Of a stretch of 40,283 nucleotides of DNA, positions 34,686 through 40,283 are shown piece after piece (position 1 is the stretch's first letter; each line of letters begins with the position of its first letter). The translations under genes and the position numbers were made by a program. Under the pieces are notes generated by a model that did not search any database, was not told the origin of the DNA, and was given only the letters and a program-made list of their open reading frames with translations. This DNA is from Campylobacterota bacterium (lineage in GTDB: Bacteria; Campylobacterota; Campylobacteria; Campylobacterales; QNZT01). The DNA lies in contig JAHZKW010000110.1 of assembly GCA_022600175.1 (NCBI GenBank), positions 1 through 40,283 of the forward strand, given 5' to 3'.

Positions 34686-35813
34686 ATGTCTGAAAAACTT
34701 TTACTTAAAGATCAACTTTTCAATCGAGACAAAGTCACTTACATAGCATCTGAGATAAAAGCGGTTTATCCTGCTTTTGAAAAAGCGCTATTTATAGAAG
34801 ATGTCATAGCTCCTTTTGCATCATTAGAACTAAAAGAGAGAATCTATCATATACGAGATATGTTTACAAAGTATCTTCCTAAAGAGTATGAGAAAGCAAC
34901 AAAAATCCTACTTGACGCACTCCCCCAACCACTAGATCCTCACAAAACAGATGATGATTTTGGTGACTTTATCTATGCACCTTATAGTGAGTTTGTCACT
35001 CAACATGGATGCACAGAAGCCTCTTTAGCATTTTCACTGCAAGCATTACGAGAGATTACTAAACGCTTTTCAGTAGAACTTGCGATTCGGGACTTTATCA
35101 ACCATTTTCCGCAGCAGACACTTGCAATGCTTCAATCATGTACACACTCAACAAACTACCATGAAAGAAGACTCGTATCAGAAGGACTTCGTCCTAAATT
35201 ACCATGGGCAAAGAAACTCACTCTCGATTATCGTCAAACGATACCCTTACTCGATAATCTCTACTGTGATAAGACACGCTATGTAACAAGATCGGTGGCA
35301 AATCACCTCAACGATATCTCAAAAATCGATCCAGCATTGGTCGTCCAAACACTTAAAAGATGGAAAGCATCTAATAAACAAAACCCTAAAGAGATGCAAT
35401 TTATCATCAACCATGCACTCAGAACACTTATCAAAAAAGCGGATAGTGAAGCACTTGCCCTACTTGGATATGATACCAATCCAGCCATCAAGCTACAACA
35501 CTTTAAACTCAGTCATGAAGAGATCAATATAGGCGAAACCCTTATCCTTTACTTTGATATCAAAGCGATACAAGAGAGTAATTTAATTATAGATTATGTG
35601 ATGCATTTTTGCACCAAAAGAGGAACCCACACGCAAAAGGTACATAAGATTAAAAAGCTATCTCTACAAAAAGATACAATCGTTAAAGAGGAAAAGAGAC
35701 ACCATTTTAAAGCCAACATGACAACACGAAATCTTAATCCTGGACTTCACAAGGTAGACTTACAAATCAATGGCAAAATCTACCAAAGTGTAGAGTTCCT
35801 ACTTAAGGCATAG
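34686..35813 (+). CDS. alkC: AlkC-type DNA alkylation repair protein with C-terminal Ig-like domain
   Basis: 375 residues from ATG 34686; a frame extension to 34575 would overlap the previous gene. Residues 1-260 are HEAT-like helical repeats (RIYHIRDMFTKYLP, EASLAFSLQALREITKRFSVELAIRDFI, YHERRLVSEGLRPKLPW, YVTRSVANHLNDISK). Residues 265-375 are a predicted beta-sandwich (INIGETLILYFDIKA ... LNPGLHKVDLQING), the Ig-like domain of AlkC-alpha proteins. AlkC removes 3-methyladenine and related lesions without base flipping. It is followed by the pentapeptide gene with one base between. Confidence 0.83.
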   Translation: MSEKLLLKDQLFNRDKVTYIASEIKAVYPAFEKALFIEDVIAPFASLELKERIYHIRDMFTKYLPKEYEKATKILLDALPQPLDPHKTDDDFGDFIYAPYSEFVTQHGCTEASLAFSLQALREITKRFSVELAIRDFINHFPQQTLAMLQSCTHSTNYHERRLVSEGLRPKLPWAKKLTLDYRQTIPLLDNLYCDKTRYVTRSVANHLNDISKIDPALVVQTLKRWKASNKQNPKEMQFIINHALRTLIKKADSEALALLGYDTNPAIKLQHFKLSHEEINIGETLILYFDIKAIQESNLIIDYVMHFCTKRGTHTQKVHKIKKLSLQKDTIVKEEKRHHFKANMTTRNLNPGLHKVDLQINGKIYQSVEFLLKA

Positions 35814-35814
35814 C

Positions 35815-36417
35815 ATGACAGATATTCAAAGTAATGAAAATGACTTTTGGGCAGAGAAGTTTGTCCAACTAACACTGAATGATACAGAGATCAGTCATAA
35901 AGAGTTTGACGATTGTAGTTTTGAAAACTGCAACTTCAACAGTACCCAATTACATAAGTGTAAATTTACCGATTCTCGCTTTATCAACTGTGATCTCACT
36001 TTAACAACACTGCTTGATAGTCAATTTTCTAATACCACTTTTGAAGGGTGTAAACTTGTAGGTGTTGACTGGACAAAAGCGGCTTGGTCAAGTCTAATAT
36101 TTTTACAACCATTAAAGTTTTACCGCTGTAATCTCACTAGCAGTACCTTTTATGGACTTGCATTAGAGGAGTTTATACTTAAAGAGTGTGATGCTAAAGA
36201 AGCAGACTTTAGAGAAGCCAACTTAACTAAGGCAAACTTACAAGAGACAAACTTTGAAAATGCCCTCTTTCGAGAAACCAACCTCACCGAAGCTAACTTC
36301 AAAGATGCACAAAACTTTGATATCGATATCCGTGTCAATACTATCAAAAATGCTACGTTTAGCCGTTATGATGCAATAAGACTACTCGATACTTTAGAGA
36401 TAAAACTGGTCAGTTAA
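35815..36417 (+). CDS. Pentapeptide-repeat protein, Qnr-like
   Basis: 200 residues, nearly all A(D/N)LxX-type pentapeptides: SFENCNFNSTQLHKCKF, SRFINCDL, DFREANLTKANLQETNF and so on, predicting a right-handed quadrilateral beta-helix with a hydrophobic interruption near residues 95-105 (KAAWSSLIFLQ). The end, NATFSRYDAIRLLDTLEIKLV, resembles the C-terminal dimer module of Qnr proteins. Qnr and McbG protect gyrase by DNA mimicry. Quinolone protection is possible, but many relatives have other or no known roles. It is in a unit with alkC. Confidence 0.82.
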   Translation: MTDIQSNENDFWAEKFVQLTLNDTEISHKEFDDCSFENCNFNSTQLHKCKFTDSRFINCDLTLTTLLDSQFSNTTFEGCKLVGVDWTKAAWSSLIFLQPLKFYRCNLTSSTFYGLALEEFILKECDAKEADFREANLTKANLQETNFENALFRETNLTEANFKDAQNFDIDIRVNTIKNATFSRYDAIRLLDTLEIKLVS

Positions 36418-36453
36418 CAAACTATTGCTCTAAGACTTCAAATTGATCATCTG

Positions 36454-36480
36454 TATAGTTGTATACATACTTTAACTATA
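36454..36480. promoter_or_regulatory. Inverted repeat upstream of dsrE-like gene
   Basis: TATAGTT (36454-36460) and AACTATA (36474-36480) are perfect inverted copies with a 13-bp spacer, about 45 bp upstream of the coding start and with GTATAC inside. It is a candidate operator for the DsrE-like gene. Confidence 0.4.
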
Positions 36481-36524
36481 GATTTTCATAAACTTTGATT
36501 GTATTTCAACACAAAGGAGTTTAC

Positions 36525-36983
36525 ATGAACAGTCTCAAAGGTATCGCAAAAGCGTTTTTTATAGGGGTTATGACACTATTGATGCTCTCCTCTACAGCCA
36601 TAGCATCAGAGAAGCCATTGGAAGGAAAGAATCTTGTCGTTTTTGTCTCAGCCTCAGATGTCAATAAAGCAGGTATGGGAATGACCATCGGTATGGCAGC
36701 CTCCGCACAAGCAGGTGCCAATGTCACCATCGTTGTTGGTGCAGGTGCTACGCAATATATCCTCAAAGATGGTAAAAATAGTTACTTTAAACCCATGGAC
36801 AAATCAATCCAAGCGGTCTTAAAAAATGCTATTGCTAGTGGGACAAATGTCTACTTATGTGGTATGTGTGCCAAATCTCTAGGACTTAAAAACAGTGATC
36901 TTATCTCGGGTGCAAAAATTGTCGAAGGGGCAGATATCTTTGCCAAAATATATGCTAAAGATGCACGTGTCATTAGTTTTTAA
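36525..36983 (+). CDS. Periplasmic DsrE-family protein
   Basis: 152 residues from ATG 36525, which has AAAGGAG; an upstream in-frame ATG (36495) lies before that ribosome site. A signal peptide is clear: two Lys, a hydrophobic core FFIGVMTLLMLSSTAIA, cleavage after ASA-like IASE. The rest fits the DsrE/F fold (LVVFVSASDVNKAGMGMTIGMAA) with a conserved Cys112-Gly-Met-Cys115 near the end. DsrE-type proteins carry or reduce sulfur species. A secreted version suggests a role in periplasmic sulfur oxidation. It lies before a Crp/Fnr regulator. Confidence 0.85.
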   Translation: MNSLKGIAKAFFIGVMTLLMLSSTAIASEKPLEGKNLVVFVSASDVNKAGMGMTIGMAASAQAGANVTIVVGAGATQYILKDGKNSYFKPMDKSIQAVLKNAIASGTNVYLCGMCAKSLGLKNSDLISGAKIVEGADIFAKIYAKDARVISF

Positions 36984-36989
36984 TCACCA

Positions 36990-37016
36990 AAGACCTGTAT
37001 CCTAAATACAGGTCTT
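36990..37016. terminator. 11-bp perfect hairpin between dsrE-like gene and Crp/Fnr gene
   Basis: AAGACCTGTAT and ATACAGGTCTT are perfectly complementary around a 5-nt loop. An A-rich, not T-rich, sequence follows, so classical termination on the plus strand is doubtful. Its right arm covers the -35 position of the following promoter, so an operator role is equally possible. Confidence 0.55.
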
Positions 37017-37030
37017 ATAGAAAAAAGTGC

Positions 37031-37036
37031 TATACT
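37031..37036 (+). promoter_or_regulatory. Crp/Fnr gene -10 box (possible leaderless start)
   Basis: TATACT ends seven bases before ATG 37043, so transcription would begin at about that A. The other ATG, 37037, would lie within the promoter. No ribosome site is seen. Confidence 0.5.
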
Positions 37037-37042
37037 ATGAGT

Positions 37043-37654
37043 ATGAAATTGGAAGATTTTTATTTTTATTCACTCTTGTCTGATGAATCACAACGCTTAC
37101 TAAAGTCACATATCAAACCTATCTCTTTAAAAGAGAAAGCGATTCTCTACTATGCAGGGGATGTCTGCACGGATGTCTTGGTGATCGAGTCAGGTAACGT
37201 ACGTGTCTTTTTGCAAGGTGATAATGGTGAAGTCTTTACCCTTTACACTTTAGGCTCTGATGAGATGTGTATCGTCAATACCTTTTCTACCATCTTTGCC
37301 AGTGCAGCACTTGCCAATGCAGAAGTACTCAAAGATCTCAACGGCTGGCTTATCAATAAAGAGATCTTGATGAAGCTTTTACAGACAGAGATGTACTACA
37401 GTAACTATGTCTTTTCACTCATCTCAGAAAACCTCTCCTCATTAATCAATAAGATAGAAACGATCAAATTTTCCTCCATTAAAGATCGTCTTGAGGATTG
37501 GATATTTAGCCAACCCTCCAATAAGGTCAAAACCACACATGAAGAGATTGCAATGCTTTTAGGTACCAATCGTCCTTTTATCAGTAAACTACTCAAAGAT
37601 ATGGAGAAAGAGGAGAAGATCAAGCTCCATCGTGGTTTTATTGAGATCTTATAA
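37043..37654 (+). CDS. Crp/Fnr-family transcription regulator
   Basis: 203 residues from ATG 37043 (two residues shorter than the other possible ATG at 37037). The N-terminal cNMP-like beta-roll has ISLKEKAILYYAGDVCTDVLVIESGNVRVFL, without the FNR cysteine set; a dimer helix follows, then the HTH THEEIAMLLGTNRPFISKLLKDMEKEEKIKL. It lacks obvious cAMP-binding residues, so the ligand is unclear. The TTAAC-N4-GTTAA box at the window end shows that a Crp/Fnr member acts in this region, but whether this is the one is open. A palindrome covers its promoter. Confidence 0.88.
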   Translation: MKLEDFYFYSLLSDESQRLLKSHIKPISLKEKAILYYAGDVCTDVLVIESGNVRVFLQGDNGEVFTLYTLGSDEMCIVNTFSTIFASAALANAEVLKDLNGWLINKEILMKLLQTEMYYSNYVFSLISENLSSLINKIETIKFSSIKDRLEDWIFSQPSNKVKTTHEEIAMLLGTNRPFISKLLKDMEKEEKIKLHRGFIEIL

Positions 37655-37664
37655 AGGATAATTT

Positions 37665-38057
37665 ATGCAGATACACTATCAAGTCAACCCAAATATTACC
37701 ACTGATGACTTCATCTACATCCTAGAGAGATCCTCATTAGCAGAACGTCGCCCTATTAATGATAGGACATGTATGGAAGGGATGTTACAACATGCAGACC
37801 TCACCATCTGTGCCTTTGAGGGGGAGAAGATCATAGGTATTGCACGATCTATCACAGACTTTCACTACTGTTGTTATCTCTCTGATCTTGCCATTGATGA
37901 AACGTATCAACATCAAGGCATCGGTAAAGCACTCGTTGAACAGACAAAACAACAACTCGCACAAAACTGTAAACTTATTTTACTATCAGCACCAAAAGCA
38001 ACAACCTACTACCCTAAAATAGGATTTACACAACACCCCTCTGCGTGGTATCTCTAA
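37665..38057 (+). CDS. GNAT-family N-acetyltransferase
   Basis: 130 residues. The fold is visible as LTICAFEGEKIIGIARSITDF, CYLSDLAIDETYQHQGIGKALVEQTKQQL (acetyl-CoA loop Q-x-x-G-I-G-K-A) and the C-terminal APKATTYYPKIGFTQHPSAW. The substrate cannot be deduced. The next gene starts directly after its stop (38058), so these three small genes are co-translated. Confidence 0.88.
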   Translation: MQIHYQVNPNITTDDFIYILERSSLAERRPINDRTCMEGMLQHADLTICAFEGEKIIGIARSITDFHYCCYLSDLAIDETYQHQGIGKALVEQTKQQLAQNCKLILLSAPKATTYYPKIGFTQHPSAWYL

Positions 38058-38348
38058 ATGTACGCTGTGATCTTCAAAGCGACTATGAAAAAAGTAGATG
38101 CATCCTATATAAAAACAGCACAAACATTAAGAGAGATAGCTATGGGGCAATATGGCTGTAAAGATTTTATCTCAACATCAGAAGGATTACAAGAGATCAC
38201 TATCTCTTACTGGGAATCTCTTGACGCAATCAAAGCATGGAAAAACAACCCTCTACACATTGAAGCACAAACTTTAGGGAAAAGCACATGGTATGAATCT
38301 TACCAAATAGAGATTGTCAAGGTCATAGACAAATATGAGAAACTATAG
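38058..38348 (+). CDS. Antibiotic-biosynthesis-monooxygenase (ABM) domain protein
   Basis: 96 residues, one ferredoxin-like ABM domain: MYAVIFKATMKKVDASYIKTA, an acidic middle, ITISYWESLDAIKAWKNNPLHIEAQ and a C-terminal WYESYQIEIVKV. Such small proteins are dimeric and include quinol or haem-related oxygenases; this one has no diagnostic residues. It is flanked without gaps by the GNAT and the phosphatase-like gene. Confidence 0.8.
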   Translation: MYAVIFKATMKKVDASYIKTAQTLREIAMGQYGCKDFISTSEGLQEITISYWESLDAIKAWKNNPLHIEAQTLGKSTWYESYQIEIVKVIDKYEKL

Positions 38349-38780
38349 ATGAACATCTGCAACACTTACCAATATAGTAACCTCATCACCATATCAGGAC
38401 TACCAGATAGAGAAGATTTTGCACATATCAAAGCTAATGGGTTTGAAATTGTTGTCAGCCTTTCAATGCCTGCAGATTCCAAAACGATAGAAAATGAAGA
38501 ACTTCTGCTTAGTAATCTAGATATTACCTATATGCATATACCTGTAGATTACTATGCACCAACAGTGAGGGATTTTGAGATATTTCAAAAATTTTTGAAC
38601 GCTTACCAAACAGAAAAGCTTTGGATACACTGTACAAAAAACTATCGAGTTTCAAGCTTTTTATACCTTTATCACTTTTTAAAACATCACGAACGCAGAG
38701 AAGATATCTTAGAGATGTTTTGGACACCCAATGAGACATGGCGATCCTTAATCGATACGATTATGCAAAATAACGGATGA
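38349..38780 (+). CDS. Protein-tyrosine-phosphatase-like (DUF442/BLH type) protein
   Basis: 143 residues. The P-loop-like IHCTKNYRVSSFLYLYHF has Cys and Arg at the usual CX5R spacing (Cys, T, K, N, Y, then Arg at the sixth position rather than after five), so the active-site loop is slightly irregular: C-x4-R. A conserved Asp appears in VDYYAPTVRDFE. The dual-specificity-phosphatase fold is likely; catalysis is not assured. Directly after the ABM gene, it ends at a convergent hairpin. Confidence 0.7.
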   Translation: MNICNTYQYSNLITISGLPDREDFAHIKANGFEIVVSLSMPADSKTIENEELLLSNLDITYMHIPVDYYAPTVRDFEIFQKFLNAYQTEKLWIHCTKNYRVSSFLYLYHFLKHHERREDILEMFWTPNETWRSLIDTIMQNNG

Positions 38781-38801
38781 ACCGGAATGATTTCCGGCTC
38801 A
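38778..38801. terminator. Convergent hairpin between phosphatase-like gene and P460 gene
   Basis: A 10-position stem with one mismatch, CCGGAA against TTCCGG as the core, around a TGAT loop. It starts at the phosphatase-like stop codon and stops four bases before the P460 stop. It could serve both directions, although T tracts are poor. Confidence 0.65.
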
Positions 38802-38804
38802 TAA

Positions 38805-39284
38805 CTAGTCTCTATATTTTGAAAAAACAAAGTCATCTGTTTTCTGTGGACTATGACATGCAAAGCACGAAACACCGCCATCGGTGACTAACCTTTCTGT
38901 TTTACTATCTCCAGCAAACCCTTCAAATCCCCAACCTCCAGTTTTTGAAAATTTTTCCTGATCTTTATACATCACTCCTACTAACTTTCTCTTTGATTCT
39001 GACACTGCATGTTCTTTTCGATCGTAATTTAAAAGATCAAAAACTAAAGTCGCGCCATCTTCGTACTTTCCTGTTTTTAAACCCTTTTTTGCCTTTTTAT
39101 TTGCATAGATATGATGTATACCACCAAAAGGATTTTCAAGCGCATGTCCAGGTTCAATCATCATTGTCTTCACATGTGTCCAATCACGATACCCCTGAGG
39201 ATAGTCTACTTTTTTCATATCACCCGCATACACTCCAGACACTAATACCAAAACACCCATAAGTACTTTTATTGATTTCATCAT
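38805..39284 (-). CDS. Cytochrome P460-family haem protein, periplasmic
   Basis: 159 residues. Signal peptide MMKSIKVLMGVLVLVSGVYA with cleavage before GDMKK. The body, YPQGYRDWTHVKTMMIEPGH, NPFGGIHHIYANKKA and TGGWGFEGFAGDSK, matches the P460 domain; haem attachment is CFACH (Cys140, Cys143, His144), close to the C-terminus as usual. P460 proteins oxidise hydroxylamine, while the related cytochrome c'-beta binds nitric oxide; the Lys cross-link that separates them cannot be assigned by eye. It is second in a unit after the thioredoxin-like gene, with an AGGAGGAG ribosome site overlapping that gene's stop. Confidence 0.85.
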   Translation of the reverse strand: MMKSIKVLMGVLVLVSGVYAGDMKKVDYPQGYRDWTHVKTMMIEPGHALENPFGGIHHIYANKKAKKGLKTGKYEDGATLVFDLLNYDRKEHAVSESKRKLVGVMYKDQEKFSKTGGWGFEGFAGDSKTERLVTDGGVSCFACHSPQKTDDFVFSKYRD

Positions 39285-39290
39285 CTCCTC

Positions 39291-39527
39291 CTATGCTCTA
39301 AGATCATCGATTAAAGCACCGAAGTTTATATGAAACGGCAAGCCATCTATGATCAATGCTGGCACCGATTTCACACCTAATTGGATAGCTTCATCAACAC
39401 GTTTTTTTGCCGTGTTAAGATCAACGATCTCAATATTGTATTGATTAGTATCTAGTGTACTAACAACTTTAGATTCTGCCTCTACACAAACAGGACAACC
39501 TGCATGATAATAAGTAATGGTCTGCAT
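39291..39527 (-). CDS. Small thioredoxin-like protein (CPVC)
   Basis: 78 residues from ATG 39527, which has a GGAG ribosome site; a 25-residue extension to 39602 would run through the promoter and operator. The active site is GCPVC (Cys11, Cys14), and SVPALIIDG has the cis-Pro of the fold. No signal peptide, so it is cytoplasmic, unlike the P460 protein it precedes. It may reduce disulfides or sense redox state together with the regulator across the gap. Confidence 0.85.
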   Translation of the reverse strand: MQTITYYHAGCPVCVEAESKVVSTLDTNQYNIEIVDLNTAKKRVDEAIQLGVKSVPALIIDGLPFHINFGALIDDLRA

Positions 39528-39550
39528 ATCTGCTCCAAATATTTTATTTA

Positions 39551-39565
39551 GTATCGATTCGATAC
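39551..39565. promoter_or_regulatory. Operator palindrome 1 (thioredoxin-like side)
   Basis: GTATCGATTCGATAC is a perfect 15-bp palindrome located at the predicted transcription start (near 39567) of the thioredoxin-like/P460 unit. It shares its 13-bp core TATCGATTCGATA with the copy at 39608-39620; the centres are 56 bp apart. Confidence 0.75.
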
Positions 39566-39573
39566 CTTTTGAA

Positions 39574-39602
39574 AGTATAGCCCATTTTATCTCTCTTGTC
39601 AA
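39574..39602 (-). promoter_or_regulatory. Promoter of the thioredoxin-like/P460 unit
   Basis: On the minus strand a perfect -35 TTGACA (39602-39597) and -10 TATACT (39579-39574) are separated by 17 bp. This is the strongest sigma70 match in the window and predicts a start near 39567. Confidence 0.75.
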
Positions 39603-39624
39603 GATGGTATCGATTCGATATAAT
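39596..39624 (+). promoter_or_regulatory. Promoter of marR-like gene (leaderless)
   Basis: TTGTCA (39596-39601) and TATAAT (39619-39624) are 17 bp apart. The -35 overlaps the opposite promoter's -35 almost completely. The predicted start falls at about 39631, the A of the MarR ATG, and no ribosome site is present, so the message should be leaderless. Confidence 0.72.
39607..39621. promoter_or_regulatory. Operator palindrome 2 (marR side, covering the -10 box)
   Basis: TATCGATTCGATA (39608-39620), identical to the core of the first palindrome, overlaps the TATAAT of the marR promoter by two bases. Binding here would block marR transcription, as in autoregulated MarR systems. Confidence 0.75.
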
Positions 39625-39630
39625 ACAGCT

Positions 39631-40197
39631 ATGAAAACAACACTGATCTACACTTATATTGAACGGCTTTCCAACTTATTGAAAAATGAGCAGCGATTAA
39701 GAGGAACCTCTTATGGTCTTCAACCCGTACAGATCGAAGCACTGCACTACCTCTCAATCTGCAATCGTTACTCCAACACCCCTAAATCTGTCACCGAGTA
39801 TTTAGGACAGACAAAAGGTACAGTTTCCCAAAGTTTAAAGATTTTAGAACAAAAAGGGTTTCTCAGTAAACATCAAAATCAAGCAGATAAGCGTATCACC
39901 CATTTAATGCTAACGCAAAAAGGGATCGATACAGTTGACGCTATCATCCCTCCTCCACTCTTCATAGAGACATGCAAAGTGCTCAATGAACAAGAGCAAA
40001 TACACATCAGTGACAATCTAAATCTGCTTTTAAAGACACTGCAAAAGACACAAAATATGAAAAGTTTTGGGGTATGCGCAACATGCCAATATATCACGGC
40101 GGACCATGATGGAGACTCATTTTGTACATTGACAGAGGAGAAACTCAGCCCAAAAGATACTACGTTGATCTGTCATGAACATTCAACAGAGATATGA
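39631..40197 (+). CDS. MarR-family regulator with C-terminal four-cysteine tail
   Basis: 188 residues from ATG 39631; the longer frame to 39517 runs through the operators and promoters. The winged helix is PKSVTEYLGQTKGTVSQSLKILEQKGFLSKHQ, then the wing ADKRITHLMLTQKG. After the dimer helices the protein has a tail not usual in MarR, with Cys149-x2-Cys152, Cys165 and Cys181-His-Glu-His, a possible zinc or iron-sulfur site. The gene is divergent from the thioredoxin-like/P460 unit and shares an operator pair with it, which strongly suggests it represses both. The signal could be redox, metal or nitric oxide. Confidence 0.88.
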   Translation: MKTTLIYTYIERLSNLLKNEQRLRGTSYGLQPVQIEALHYLSICNRYSNTPKSVTEYLGQTKGTVSQSLKILEQKGFLSKHQNQADKRITHLMLTQKGIDTVDAIIPPPLFIETCKVLNEQEQIHISDNLNLLLKTLQKTQNMKSFGVCATCQYITADHDGDSFCTLTEEKLSPKDTTLICHEHSTEI

Positions 40198-40200
40198 ACT

Positions 40201-40214
40201 TTAACCCATGTTAA
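40201..40214 (+). promoter_or_regulatory. NssR-type Crp/Fnr box
   Basis: TTAAC-CCAT-GTTAA is an exact match to the TTAAC-N4-GTTAA site bound by the nitrosative-stress regulator NssR in Campylobacter jejuni. A -10 TATCAT at 40237-40242 would start transcription near 40249, placing the box centre at -41.5, the class II activator position. Confidence 0.6.
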
Positions 40215-40267
40215 GGTATTAAATCTCTTTTTAATATATCATCAACCTTTCACCACAAAGGTTAAAC

Positions 40268-40283
40268 ATGACACTCAATCAAA
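40268..40283 (+). CDS. Start of an unidentified gene (five residues only)
   Basis: ATG 40268, preceded by AAAGG at 40257-40261, begins a frame reading M-T-L-N-Q before the window ends. A globin or another nitric-oxide defence gene is suggested only by the box upstream; five residues cannot show it. Confidence 0.4.

Noticed and set aside
1-40283. CRISPR array, insertion sequence, prophage or toxin-antitoxin pair
   Set aside because: No regularly spaced repeats, transposase motifs or terminal inverted repeats, phage genes or toxin-like pairs were seen on reading both strands.

Overview
The window looks like the chromosome of a Campylobacterota (Epsilonproteobacteria) chemolithoautotroph, of the Sulfurovum/Sulfurimonas kind. 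The signs are an AT-rich sequence, ferredoxin-linked 2-oxoacid oxidoreductase genes suited to the reductive TCA cycle, the conserved thrS-infC-rpmI-rplT block, a DAB-type inorganic-carbon transporter, a DsrE-type sulfur protein, and very tight gene packing with TATAAT-type -10 boxes and poor -35 boxes. The genus is inferred. I see no phage, insertion sequence, CRISPR array or rRNA; the only tRNA is tRNA-Val(GAC).

Layout. 1-3739 (minus strand): a PII-like signalling gene, then a DAB bicarbonate-accumulation operon of dabB, a small extra antiporter-like membrane gene and the N-terminal third of dabA, which runs off the left edge. 4438-8066 (plus): a five-gene 2-oxoacid:ferredoxin oxidoreductase operon of the Aquificales type, including a CdhB/CO-dehydrogenase-epsilon-like subunit. 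It is divergent from the PII gene across a 698-bp regulatory gap. 8170-18824 (plus): a COG0523 metal-chaperone GTPase, gltBD glutamate synthase, acyP, an M20 amidohydrolase, an unusual fusion of an RsbW-like ATPase with GNAT acetyltransferase, and a four-helix membrane protein. 18875-24768 (minus): rplT, rpmI, infC, thrS, a three-PAS orphan histidine kinase and tRNA-Val. 24962-29540 (plus): ETF-quinone oxidoreductase, a fused EtfB-EtfA protein and malate dehydrogenase. 29566-31357 (minus): lspA and glmM. 31551-32930 (plus): rpsT and prfA. 33028-33961 (minus): a small acidic protein and a DUF445 protein. 34016-36417 (plus): a DTW-domain tRNA modifier, AlkC and a Qnr-like pentapeptide protein. 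36525-38780 (plus): periplasmic DsrE, a Crp/Fnr regulator, a GNAT, an ABM monooxygenase and a phosphatase-like protein. 38805-40197: a cytochrome P460 and thioredoxin-like pair facing a MarR regulator. The last bases start another gene behind an NssR-like box.

How it fits together. The left end pairs bicarbonate accumulation with a CO2-using carboxylase and places a PII-like sensor between them, which suggests a carbon-concentrating arrangement serving the reductive TCA cycle rather than Rubisco. Ammonia assimilation (gltBD) follows. The right end looks like a redox or nitrosative stress region: a haem P460 protein, a CxxC thioredoxin-like protein, a MarR regulator with a four-Cys tail, and an exact TTAAC-N4-GTTAA box at class II spacing before the next gene. 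The clearest regulatory structure is 39551-39624, where two sigma70-like promoters run back to back with overlapping -35 boxes, and each start region carries a copy of the same palindrome.
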